From Lewinella sp. W8 (lineage in GTDB: Bacteria > Bacteroidota > Bacteroidia > Chitinophagales > Saprospiraceae), in NCBI RefSeq assembly GCF_004375085.3, contig NZ_SNAQ03000020.1, positions 62,001 through 126,000 on the forward strand: a DNA stretch of 64,000 nt, read 5' to 3'. Positions within the stretch are counted from its first letter, which is position 1, and the number at the start of each line of letters is the position of its first letter. Positions 26,013-34,565 of this stretch are shown piece after piece. Both the position numbers and the translations under genes were made by a program. The notes under the pieces are model-generated. The model saw only the letters and a list, made by a program, of their open reading frames with translations, did no database searches and was not told where the DNA came from.

Positions 26013-27767
26013 TTGAGCCGGGAGTACTTATCTTGTCGCTACCCCAAATTATCCCGCTTGCCTTCCCCGTTACTTCGCTTTTTTCTTTCTTACCTACTGA
26101 TCATCGGTGCCCTCACTTTCCTGTCCGGGCAACCCCTCCAGTACGATGCTCCCCTGAAGGGGGCGCTGAAAATTACCGGCACTTTCGGTGAGTTACGCAG
26201 TGATCATTTCCACGCTGGCCTGGACTTTCGGGCCTCCATCAACACCCCGGTCCATTCCGTCGCCGATGGCTACGTAAGCCGAATTTCCGTCACCCGCGGA
26301 GGGTACGGCCAGGCCATCTACGTCGACCATCCCGACGGGCGTCGCAGTGTGTACGCCCACCTGGAAAGCCTGCGCGAAGACTTACTCGATACGGTGAGGA
26401 AGGTGCAGTACGAACGCGAAACCTTCAGCGTAAATGTGCGTCTTGACTCCACGGCCTTTCCCGTAAAAAGAGGAGAGCCCATCGGCGGAGTGGGGAACCG
26501 GGGCTACAGCTTTGGCCCCCACCTGCACTTTGAAATCCGGGAAGCCGAAGGTGATGTACCCCTCAATCCAATGATGCTGGGCTTCGACATCCCCGATACC
26601 CGGTCACCGCAACTTCGCCAGCTTCGGGTATACGAGCTCGACGGCCGCGGTAATGAATTGCGGGCCCAGACGGTAAGCCCGCAATCCGCCCCGGAGGGCT
26701 ATCGGCTGGCCGATACCGTAGTCGTCCGGTCTGGCCGGATCGGACTGGGCATCAAGGCCTACGACCGGCAGAACGCCATGCCCAACTGGAACGGTATCTA
26801 CGCCGTACGGGTCGTGGCCGACACCACCCTGGTTCATGCCTTTGCGCTGGACCGGATTCCCTACGCCAAAACCGAATACCTGAACGCCCTGACGGACTAC
26901 CGGGAATGGAAAGAAAATACCAGTTGGTATCACCGGCTGTGGGCCCTTACACCCCGGGCCATGTTTGTGCACGAAGAGAGTCCACCGGGTTTTGACGGTA
27001 CCCTGCGCCTGCTGCCCAACCGGCCGCTCCCGGTTACGGTGGCGGTCCGGGATTATGCCGGTAACGTTTCTCCGCTCCGGGCCGTATTCCTTTACCGGCC
27101 GGACGAAGGCGACGCCCCCGGCCGCCCGCACGAATACTACCTGCCCGGTCAGGAAACCAGCCTGATCAAACGGAATGATCTGGAACTGGAACTACGGGAA
27201 GATGCCCTGTACCGGGACGTCTATTTCCGTTATGCCCGGCTCCCGGAAGCGTCGGACGGTTACTTCAGCGCCGTCCATCAGCTACACGATCCTCTCACCC
27301 CCCTGCACGGTCGTGCCCGCCTGGCCATCTTGCCCGCCCGTACCGTACCGGACAGCCTGCGGGAACACGTGTTCATCGGCCGTTGTCAGTCGGACGGCAG
27401 TTGGGTGAGCAGCGGCGGAAAATGGCGGGACGACGGCTTCATGGAAACCCGCATCAGCAGCTTTGGCGATTATGCGATGTACCTGGACACCGTGCCGCCA
27501 AGCGTTGCCATCCGGTATTTTCCCACCGACCTGCGGCGGGCGGACGGATTCAGTCTACTCATTGAAGACAACGTGGCGGGCGGCAGGCTGAATTACCGGG
27601 CTACCGTAGACGGTAAGTGGGTGCTGATGGAATACGACCTGAAAAATGATCGACTCACGCATACCTTTTCGGAGGATGAAATCGGTCCGGGAACCCATCG
27701 CTTTGAGCTTAGGCTAAGCGATGGAAGGGGCAACGAGACGGTCTTCGCCCGAAACTTTACCCGCTAG
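26013..27767 (+). CDS. M23-family peptidase with long C-terminal region
   Basis: The 584-residue exported protein has a signal/anchor segment (FFLSYLLIIGALTFLSGQ) and a LytM domain at about 45-190 with the zinc ligands in SDHFHAGLDF and PHLHFEIRE, so it probably cleaves peptide cross-links in peptidoglycan or a related matrix. About 390 residues of beta-rich sequence of unknown role follow, including DTVPPSVAIRYFP and NETVFARN near the end, resembling Ig-like modules. The frame opens right after the hemA stop and has no usable ATG; TTG at 26013 is taken as the start. Confidence 0.82.
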   Translation: MSREYLSCRYPKLSRLPSPLLRFFLSYLLIIGALTFLSGQPLQYDAPLKGALKITGTFGELRSDHFHAGLDFRASINTPVHSVADGYVSRISVTRGGYGQAIYVDHPDGRRSVYAHLESLREDLLDTVRKVQYERETFSVNVRLDSTAFPVKRGEPIGGVGNRGYSFGPHLHFEIREAEGDVPLNPMMLGFDIPDTRSPQLRQLRVYELDGRGNELRAQTVSPQSAPEGYRLADTVVVRSGRIGLGIKAYDRQNAMPNWNGIYAVRVVADTTLVHAFALDRIPYAKTEYLNALTDYREWKENTSWYHRLWALTPRAMFVHEESPPGFDGTLRLLPNRPLPVTVAVRDYAGNVSPLRAVFLYRPDEGDAPGRPHEYYLPGQETSLIKRNDLELELREDALYRDVYFRYARLPEASDGYFSAVHQLHDPLTPLHGRARLAILPARTVPDSLREHVFIGRCQSDGSWVSSGGKWRDDGFMETRISSFGDYAMYLDTVPPSVAIRYFPTDLRRADGFSLLIEDNVAGGRLNYRATVDGKWVLMEYDLKNDRLTHTFSEDEIGPGTHRFELRLSDGRGNETVFARNFTR

Positions 27768-28314
27768 TAAGGACACATTTCTTCTGACGGAGGGAGGACC
27801 AAAAGCCGTAGAAAGGGAAGTACCTTTGCGGCTCCGGACGTTCACCCGCTTCCCCTTCACCAAGCTGCATGCCGTGTACCGACTCAGTTCCAATGCTACC
27901 CTGTTTCTGAAGATTTTTCTTCCCGCTTTCTGGACTACCATCATGCTGGGAATAACCCTGGTAACCTGGTTCGCGCCGGAGCACTATTTCGGGGGCGTTC
28001 CGCTGGAGAGCCTGCGCTGGGCCACCCTCTTTACGTTGGTGGTGGGAGTAGTTAGTTTCTGGATTCTACTGTGGCCCCTCAAGCGGGTGGAAACCGACGG
28101 CCAAAAGGTCTACGTCAGCAACTATTTCCGGACGGCCTTTTACGATTGGGAACGGGACGTGGAAGCCCTGCACGAAAGCAACTTCCTGTTTTTCAAGGTT
28201 GGCACCCTGGAGCTCAACGGCGTGGGAAGCTTCGGCCGGAAGATGCGTTTCCTGGTCAGCAGAAGATTGCTGAAGGAATTTAAGGAAGCCGCACCGGGGG
28301 TGATTCCCGAGTAA
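27721..28314 (+). CDS. membrane protein of unknown function (PH-like C-terminus)
   Basis: The reading frame encodes two close membrane segments (LFLKIFLPAFWTTIMLGITLV and WATLFTLVVGVVSFWILLWPL) followed by a soluble part, VYVSNYFRTAFYDWERDVE, that looks like a bacterial PH/YcxB-type fold. The start is unsure. ATG 27721 overlaps the M23 gene by 47 bases; a TAnnTTTG box at 27821-27828 and GTG at 27874 argue for a shorter protein, but codons from about 27829 on look coded (G/C-rich third positions). The function is not known. Confidence 0.6.
   Translation: MEGATRRSSPETLPASKDTFLLTEGGPKAVEREVPLRLRTFTRFPFTKLHAVYRLSSNATLFLKIFLPAFWTTIMLGITLVTWFAPEHYFGGVPLESLRWATLFTLVVGVVSFWILLWPLKRVETDGQKVYVSNYFRTAFYDWERDVEALHESNFLFFKVGTLELNGVGSFGRKMRFLVSRRLLKEFKEAAPGVIPE
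27821..27828 (+). promoter_or_regulatory. -7 element TACCTTTG near the start of the membrane protein gene
   Basis: TACCTTTG matches the Bacteroidota -7 consensus. It lies inside the longest possible reading frame of the gene annotated from 27721, so either the gene starts later or the match is chance. Confidence 0.3.
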
Positions 28315-28359
28315 GGACACAGGTCAATGGGCGACGGGGCGCAGGTGCCTTGTTGCCGG

Positions 28360-28414
28360 TAGAGACGCAAGATCTTGTGTCTCCACAATTTGTGGCACAA
28401 AATCTTGCGTCTTC
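28360..28414. repeat. REP-like nested palindrome
   Basis: GAGACGCAAGATCTTGTG (28362-28379) is repeated as its near-perfect reverse complement at 28396-28413, with two differences. The first arm is itself part of a near-palindrome (GAGACGCAAGATCTTGTGTCTC, one wobble), and the loop holds CCACAATTTGTGG. It lies between convergent genes. The composition differs from the palindrome at 18968 but the style is the same. Confidence 0.65.
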
Positions 28415-28427
28415 ACTTAGATTGCCA

Positions 28428-29072
28428 CTACACAAAGTGATCTTCGATGTTCCCAGCCCCAGACTCGCGGGCCCAGATGGCGTTGATGCGGGGCTGCAGA
28501 AACCAGATACCGATGGGCCAGAACCAGATGAGGAAAAATTCGCCGACAAAATCACTTCCCCGGACGGGCTCCCGTCGCTCGGCGGTGACGATCGTTTTGG
28601 CGATGAAGTACATGCAGTAAAGCATGCTGGCGATGGCCATCAGGTGCAAGGGGATAATCATGAGGAAGGCCATCGGAAATTCGGGTTCTGCGTCCGGACT
28701 GATGACTGCTTCTCCGCCCGACATACCGAAGCCGGCCAGGGCAAACATTCCGATCACGAACAGGAATACGTACACCAGGGGATAGAAAAAGGCGACCTTG
28801 AAGTATTTGGTGTCGAGGCGATACTCGGTGGGTATTTTCCGTTGGAGGCGGGTGCCAACCATATAGTACCAGCCGTAGAGAATGGCCGTGACGACTAGAA
28901 TGACCAGGAAGAAAACCGGGAGGAAGGCCGTCATGCCGACCGCAAAGGACGCCCCGTCGATGTTATCAATATTGCCGAAAATCAGGGCGGCAAAAATGGC
29001 GTACAGTAAGAAGGGAGGCAGGTAGGTAAGGACGAATAGTTGCCAGTGTTTGGCGCTTAGTAGGCGTTCCAT
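28428..29072 (-). CDS. integral membrane protein of unknown function
   Basis: The 214-residue product has about five hydrophobic helices (for example LFVLTYLPPFLLYAIFAALI, FFLVILVVTAILYGWYYMV, VYVFLFVIGMFALAGFGM) and a C-terminal IWFWPIGIWFLQPRINAIW often seen in small Bacteroidota membrane proteins. No active site or family can be named. It is convergent with the gene at 27721-28314 and faces the REP-like repeat. Confidence 0.75.
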   Translation of the reverse strand: MERLLSAKHWQLFVLTYLPPFLLYAIFAALIFGNIDNIDGASFAVGMTAFLPVFFLVILVVTAILYGWYYMVGTRLQRKIPTEYRLDTKYFKVAFFYPLVYVFLFVIGMFALAGFGMSGGEAVISPDAEPEFPMAFLMIIPLHLMAIASMLYCMYFIAKTIVTAERREPVRGSDFVGEFFLIWFWPIGIWFLQPRINAIWARESGAGNIEDHFV

Positions 29073-29217
29073 GTTTGGGTTTGATTTCAGTTTGTTCGTC
29101 TATAATAAGGATGGAGTATAATTCCCAACGAGTCCCTTAGACGAATTCAGGGGCCAACTCGACGAATTTGACGCCTCCGAAATTGTCTATATTTCCCATT
29201 CAATTGAACCGTTGACT

Positions 29218-32200
29218 ATGCGCCCATTCCTCCTGATACTCCTGACCGTGTTGCTCTTACGGTGTGAAAAACCGGCGCCGGCCCTTACGGTTGAGGCCAA
29301 TGATCACATCGTGCTGGTGGGCAATAATCTCTGTAGCCGGATGCAGGAGTTCGGGCACTTTGAGACGGAATTGCAGTTACGCTTTCCGGAGCATCAGCTT
29401 TTTGTGCGCAATATGTGTGACGGGGGGAACACTCCGGGATTCCGCCCCCACTCGTCCCGACCACAGCCCTGGGCTTTTCCGGGAGCCGAACGTTACCAGA
29501 CGGAGCTGGCCCGGGATTCCGACAGCCGGGGCTTTTACCCCTTACCCGATGAATGGCTGACGACCCTGGAGGCGGACATCGTACTGGCCTTTTTTGGCTA
29601 CAGCGAATCCTTTGACGGACCGGAAGGATTACCCAATTTCCGGAAGGAACTCCGGGCGTTTCTGGAGCATACTTCCATTCAGGAATACAGCGGAGAGGGA
29701 GAACCCCAGATCGCGCTGGTGTCTCCGGTAACCTTTGAAGATCGATCCGCGGAGGGACTTCCGGACGGAACCCTCGAAAACGAAAACCTCCAGCGCTACA
29801 CCGAGGCAATGCGGGAGGTTGCCGACAGTATGGGGGTGCCCTTCGTGGACCTGCTGGCCGCTACGGCCAGCTGGGAAGATTATACCACCGACGGGCATCA
29901 GTTGACCGAAGAGGCCTACGGAGACCTGGCCGAAGTGCTGGCCGATGAGTTGTTTGGCGGACGATCGGGTGCGGACGGTAAACGGGACGATGTCAGGGGT
30001 TTGGTGCTCGACAAGAACTGGTTTTGGCACAACGATTACAAAATCCCCAACGGCGTCCACGTCTACGGCCGCCGCCACGATCCCTTCGGGCCGGACAACT
30101 ACCCGATGGAGATAGAGAAGATCCGGCAGATGACCCTGAACCGGGACACGGCCATCTGGGCGGCCCTGTCCGGCGAGGCCTACGACCTGGCGGCGGCGGA
30201 CGCCAATACCCGGGACCTTCCCCCGGTGGAAACCAACTACCAATCCGCCGACGGCACGGAACCCCGCTACCTGTACGGGGAGGAAGCCGAATCGCGGATA
30301 TACGTCGCTCCCGGCTATCAGGTAGAATTATTTGCCTCCGAACGGGAGTTTCCCGACCTGGCGAACCCCTGCCAGATGAGCTTTGATAATCAGGGCCGCC
30401 TGTGGGTGGCCGTAATGCCAACCTATCCGCACTACCGTCCGGGAGACAGCAAACCCAACGACAAACTGCTGATCCTGGAAGATACCGACGGCGACGGTAA
30501 GGCCGACAAGCAAACCATCTTTGTGGACGGTCTGCACGTGCCCGTGGGCTTCGAACTGGCTCCCGAAGGCGTCTACGTCTCTCAGGGCACCCATTTAAAG
30601 TTGTACACCGATACCGACGGAGACGACCGGGCCGATCGGGAGGAGATCATCCTGAGTGGATTTGACGATCACGATACCCACCATACGACCTCGGCGTTCT
30701 GCACCGATCCTTCCGGGGCCATTTACATGGGCGAGGGGATTTTCCTGCACACCAACGTGGAGACGGCCTACGGCACGGTCCGGGCCACCAACGGCGGATT
30801 CTACCGCTTTCAGCCCCAGCGCCGCCACCTGGAGCGGACCGCCCAGATTTCGATTCCCAACCCCTGGGGAATTGCCTTCGACAATTGGGGGCAGCCATTT
30901 TTTGCCGAGACCAGTGGCCCGCCGGTGCGCTGGATGCTGCCGAGTACCCTGCGCAACCGCTACGGTGCCGTGGCACCGATGACCAAAAACCTGATCGAGG
31001 AGGCCCACCGGGTGCGGCCAACCTCCGGCCTGGAATTCATTCACAGCCGTCACTTCCCCGACGAGGTGCAGGGCGATATGCTCATCAACAACACCATCGG
31101 CTTTCTGGGCATGAAGCAGCACCAGGTGATGGACGACGGAACCGGATACGACACCAAACACCGGCAGGACCTCTTCTGGAGCGACGACCCCAATTTTCGC
31201 CCCGTCGATATGGAGTTTGCTCCCGACGGAAGCCTGTACTTCATTGACTGGCACAACGTACTGATCGGGCACATGCAACACAACGCCCGGGATCCCCTGC
31301 GGGACCACGTACACGGACGGGTGTACCGGGTGACGTATCCTTCCCGCCCGCTGGTGCAGGCACCGGCCGTCGCCGGTGCGCCCATCGAAGACCTGCTCGA
31401 AAACCTCAAAGAACCCGAATACCGAACCCGCTACCGGACCCGCCGCGAGCTACGCGGCCGGGATGCCGAAGAAGTACTCAGCGCCCTGGACGCCTGGCTT
31501 CAGGGGCTGGACGCCGCCGCCGAAAATTACGAACAGCTCCAACTGGAAGCCCTCTGGGTGAGCTGGGGCTTAGATCGGATTGACGAAGACCTGCTCCGGC
31601 AATTGCTGGAAGCGGAAGATTACCGGGTGCGGGCGGCCGCGGTGCTGGCGCTGCGCTATAACCTCCACCGGGTCGGGGAGGCGACCAACTTGCTGGAGCG
31701 GGCCGCCCGCGACGATCACGGTCGCGTGCGGATGGCCGCCATTACGGCGGCCACCTGGCTGGCCGAAGACGCTGGTCGCTTCGTGCTCAGTGCCGCCGAG
31801 AACGGGGAAACGGACGAATGGTTAACCCCCATCCTGGAGGCCGCCCCCAAACATCTGACGGGAGAAGGACTGGACCGCAACAAGGGCTCCGAGATCGTCG
31901 TGAATCACCTCAAGGGAGCCGACCTGGAGCAGTTCAGCCGGGGTTGGGACATCTACCACCAGGACGGATACTGCGGGACCTGTCACCAGAAAAATGGCAA
32001 GGGACTCATCGCTTCGGGCTTCCCGCCGCTGAAGGGGGTGGACTACGTAACGGGAGATCCGGAAATCCTCGCCAAAATCATCATGAAGGGATTAATCGGT
32101 CCCCTGGTGGTGAACGGCCGGGAGTACCCAGGGCAGGTGCCCATGACGCCCTACGAGAAGCTGCTCAACGATCAGGAAATTGCTGACGTAATGACCTACG

Positions 32201-32331
32201 TCCGTAACGCATTCGGCAACCGGGCATCGGTCGTATCGGCGGAAGAGGTGGCGGCCATCCGGGAGAAGATCAAGGACCATAAGGGCTTCTACCGGGCGGA
32301 GGACCTGGTGGAAACGCCCAGTAAACGCTGA
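29218..32331 (+). CDS. lipoprotein with SGNH hydrolase, PVC-type propeller/HEAT and cytochrome c domains
   Basis: The 1037-residue product starts with a lipoprotein signal (LLTVLLLRCEK). Four regions follow: an SGNH/GDSL-like hydrolase (about 25-255: HIVLVGNNLCSRM, later YTTDGHQLTEEAYG), a PVC-type membrane-bound dehydrogenase propeller (about 340-690: GYQVELFASEREFPDLANPC), HEAT-like helices (about 700-880), and a C-terminal monohaem cytochrome c with CGTCH at residues 919-923. Such proteins are thought to oxidise sugars or link to quinone chemistry in the periplasm, but the substrate is unknown. ATG 29218 is preferred to TTG 29212. It lies directly upstream of a ThuA protein. Confidence 0.83.
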   Translation: MRPFLLILLTVLLLRCEKPAPALTVEANDHIVLVGNNLCSRMQEFGHFETELQLRFPEHQLFVRNMCDGGNTPGFRPHSSRPQPWAFPGAERYQTELARDSDSRGFYPLPDEWLTTLEADIVLAFFGYSESFDGPEGLPNFRKELRAFLEHTSIQEYSGEGEPQIALVSPVTFEDRSAEGLPDGTLENENLQRYTEAMREVADSMGVPFVDLLAATASWEDYTTDGHQLTEEAYGDLAEVLADELFGGRSGADGKRDDVRGLVLDKNWFWHNDYKIPNGVHVYGRRHDPFGPDNYPMEIEKIRQMTLNRDTAIWAALSGEAYDLAAADANTRDLPPVETNYQSADGTEPRYLYGEEAESRIYVAPGYQVELFASEREFPDLANPCQMSFDNQGRLWVAVMPTYPHYRPGDSKPNDKLLILEDTDGDGKADKQTIFVDGLHVPVGFELAPEGVYVSQGTHLKLYTDTDGDDRADREEIILSGFDDHDTHHTTSAFCTDPSGAIYMGEGIFLHTNVETAYGTVRATNGGFYRFQPQRRHLERTAQISIPNPWGIAFDNWGQPFFAETSGPPVRWMLPSTLRNRYGAVAPMTKNLIEEAHRVRPTSGLEFIHSRHFPDEVQGDMLINNTIGFLGMKQHQVMDDGTGYDTKHRQDLFWSDDPNFRPVDMEFAPDGSLYFIDWHNVLIGHMQHNARDPLRDHVHGRVYRVTYPSRPLVQAPAVAGAPIEDLLENLKEPEYRTRYRTRRELRGRDAEEVLSALDAWLQGLDAAAENYEQLQLEALWVSWGLDRIDEDLLRQLLEAEDYRVRAAAVLALRYNLHRVGEATNLLERAARDDHGRVRMAAITAATWLAEDAGRFVLSAAENGETDEWLTPILEAAPKHLTGEGLDRNKGSEIVVNHLKGADLEQFSRGWDIYHQDGYCGTCHQKNGKGLIASGFPPLKGVDYVTGDPEILAKIIMKGLIGPLVVNGREYPGQVPMTPYEKLLNDQEIADVMTYVRNAFGNRASVVSAEEVAAIREKIKDHKGFYRAEDLVETPSKR

Positions 32332-32396
32332 TGATCCCCTCGGTCATTTCCGCCGGTAAGCCCATTCCCCGTACTCACTCCATTCATACACCAAGC

Positions 32397-33383
32397 ATGC
32401 GCAATCCATTTCACCTTTTCCATTTTCTGCTGGCAGCCCTCGGGCTGCTGCTGGCGGCCTGCACGGCCGAACCCACCGACGCGGCACCTGCGGCCTCGCC
32501 AAACGATCAACCCTACGTCGTGCTGGTGACCGGAGATGAGGAGTACCGTTCCGAAGAATCGATGCCGATGCTGGCCAGGATGCTCGAACGGGAACTGGGG
32601 GTGCGGACGAAGGTTTGCTACGCGCTGGATTCTGCGGGTTACGTCAATCCGAACGTAAACGATAACATCGTCGGCCTGGCGGCCCTCGATTCGGCAGACC
32701 TCATGGTACTGTTCACCCGCTGGCGGGCGCTGCCGGACGATCAGGCAAAACACATCCTGGATTTTGCGGAAAGTGGTAAGCCCATGGTGGGTTTTCGCAC
32801 CTCGACCCACGCCTTTCTCTATAAAGACGATAGCCTGCGGCAGCACCTTAACAATGAATGGCCCACGAAGGTCTTTGGCCAGCAATGGATCACCCACCAC
32901 GGGCACTTTGAGGACGGTAATGCTCCCCTGACGGCGGTGTCGTTGATCGAAGAAAAAGGGGACCATCCCATTCTGCGGGGGGTGGAACCCATGGATGCCT
33001 ACAGCTGGTTGTACCACGTAGATGGAGGCGAGTGGGAGCTGTACGGCGACAGCGACCCCCTGCTGACGGGACGTTCCCTGCGCTCCAACCACGAGGAAGC
33101 AGGTCGACTGGATGAATTTCCGATCACAAACCCGGTGGCCTGGACAAAAACGTATACCGGGGAGTCCGGAAAGGCCGCCCGGGTCTTTTTCACCACCCTC
33201 GGGCACCCCTACGATTTTAAATCCCCCAGCATGCGCCGACTGGCGCTGAACGGAGCGGCCTGGGCGATGGGGCGGGAAGAAAACATTCCGGAGGGAGGGC
33301 ACGACCCGACCATCGTCGGGACCTACGACCCCAATAATTCCGGTTTCGGCGAGAAATTCAAAAAGGGTCTGCGGCCGGAATAA
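32397..33383 (+). CDS. ThuA-like lipoprotein
   Basis: The 328-residue protein has a lipobox (LGLLLAACTAEP) and a ThuA/class I glutamine amidotransferase-like fold, with YVVLVTGDEEYRSEES near the start, LVLFTRWRAL-type segments and HPILRGVEPMDAYSWLYHVD later. The family includes trehalose-utilisation proteins, yet no activity is proven for this exported branch. ATG 32397 is used because it gives a clean lipoprotein signal; an ATG at 32331 overlaps the cytochrome gene stop. It commonly accompanies PVC-type cytochrome proteins, so they may process the same sugar (inference). Confidence 0.82.
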   Translation: MRNPFHLFHFLLAALGLLLAACTAEPTDAAPAASPNDQPYVVLVTGDEEYRSEESMPMLARMLERELGVRTKVCYALDSAGYVNPNVNDNIVGLAALDSADLMVLFTRWRALPDDQAKHILDFAESGKPMVGFRTSTHAFLYKDDSLRQHLNNEWPTKVFGQQWITHHGHFEDGNAPLTAVSLIEEKGDHPILRGVEPMDAYSWLYHVDGGEWELYGDSDPLLTGRSLRSNHEEAGRLDEFPITNPVAWTKTYTGESGKAARVFFTTLGHPYDFKSPSMRRLALNGAAWAMGREENIPEGGHDPTIVGTYDPNNSGFGEKFKKGLRPE

Positions 33384-33398
33384 AGCACCACAATCCGA

Positions 33399-34496
33399 AT
33401 GACCCTACCCTTCAGTTGGCCGGTTTTACTCCTGCTGGGGAGCATCGCTCAGGGGGTGCTGCTGGCATTACTGTTGTTGCTGCGGAAGAAAAATCAGCTG
33501 GCCAATCGCTTTCTGGGTTTGCTGCTGCTCGGCTTTTCGCTCTGGTTGCTGGATGGCTTTTTCGTCATCGGGGGTATTTACCGGCAGGACGCCAACTACT
33601 ATTTCCTGCCCATCTTTTATTCCTTCTCCTTCGGGCCGCTCCTCTACTTCTACGTTCGGAACCTCGTCAACGCAGATTTTCGGTTTCGGGGCCACCAACT
33701 GTGGCATTTCCTTCCGGTCGTACTTCAGGCAAGTTTATATGGCTTCCTCACCCTGCAATCCTACGCCTTTCGCCGTTGGTTCTGGATGGAGGTGCACCTG
33801 CCGTTTACCTACGGCCTGGAGTTTTACGGGACGTTGCTGTCCCTGACGGTGTACGGCCTTGCGGCCATCGGGCTGTTGCGCCGCTATCAGCACTGGCTGA
33901 GGGAAAATTATTCCGAGTATTCCCGCATCCGGCTGCAGTGGTTGCGGACCGTTTTGGTGCTGATCCTACTGCTCTGTCTGCTGTGGACGGGGGACGTTCT
34001 GTTTTCCCAGCTATACTGGACGGAGCAATGGGAGTCGATTCATTCAGCCGCCCTGAGCCTCATTATGTTGGTCCTGGGCATCGGGGGAATTCGTCAGGAC
34101 AGTCTCGGGGAAGTCCGTTACGAACCGCCGCCGAAGCGGGAGTCCGCCCCGGAGATCGATCCTCAACTGCTGGAACGGATCGTGCACCGGATGGAGCGGG
34201 AGGAAGATTTCCGGGAACCTGACCTGAGCCTCAGGAAATTTGCCGTCCTGCTGGATACGCCCCCGAGGAAAGTCTCCCAGCACATCAATCACGGCCTGAA
34301 GCAGTCGTTCGTAGATTTTGTGAATACCTACCGGGTGGCCGCGGTGAAGGAGCGGATTCGTCAGGGGGCACTTGAAGACTGGACGCTGCTGGCCATCGCC
34401 CTGGAGGCCGGCTTCAACAGCAAGGCTACTTTCAACCGGGTTTTTCGGCAGCTGGCGGGGGAGAGTCCCGGGGAATTCGCCAAGAAAGCGTCCTAA
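33399..34496 (+). CDS. AraC-family regulator with N-terminal membrane domain
   Basis: The 365-residue protein has some seven hydrophobic helices in its first 230 residues (WPVLLLLGSIAQGVLLALLLL onward) and a C-terminal AraC-type double helix-turn-helix at about 260-365 (LSLRKFAVLLDTPPRKVSQH, then IALEAGFNSKATFNRVFRQL). It is thus a membrane-bound transcription factor that may sense a ligand in the envelope. It starts 15 bases after the ThuA gene, so it may regulate the cytochrome/ThuA genes or the hydrolase after it (inference). Confidence 0.88.
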   Translation: MTLPFSWPVLLLLGSIAQGVLLALLLLLRKKNQLANRFLGLLLLGFSLWLLDGFFVIGGIYRQDANYYFLPIFYSFSFGPLLYFYVRNLVNADFRFRGHQLWHFLPVVLQASLYGFLTLQSYAFRRWFWMEVHLPFTYGLEFYGTLLSLTVYGLAAIGLLRRYQHWLRENYSEYSRIRLQWLRTVLVLILLLCLLWTGDVLFSQLYWTEQWESIHSAALSLIMLVLGIGGIRQDSLGEVRYEPPPKRESAPEIDPQLLERIVHRMEREEDFREPDLSLRKFAVLLDTPPRKVSQHINHGLKQSFVDFVNTYRVAAVKERIRQGALEDWTLLAIALEAGFNSKATFNRVFRQLAGESPGEFAKKAS

Positions 34497-34565
34497 AAGT
34501 GACCCAGAACGCGTTTTGAGGCGCTGGAAGTCCGGTCGGGCCGCAGGTTTGTGGAAAAAACAGCC

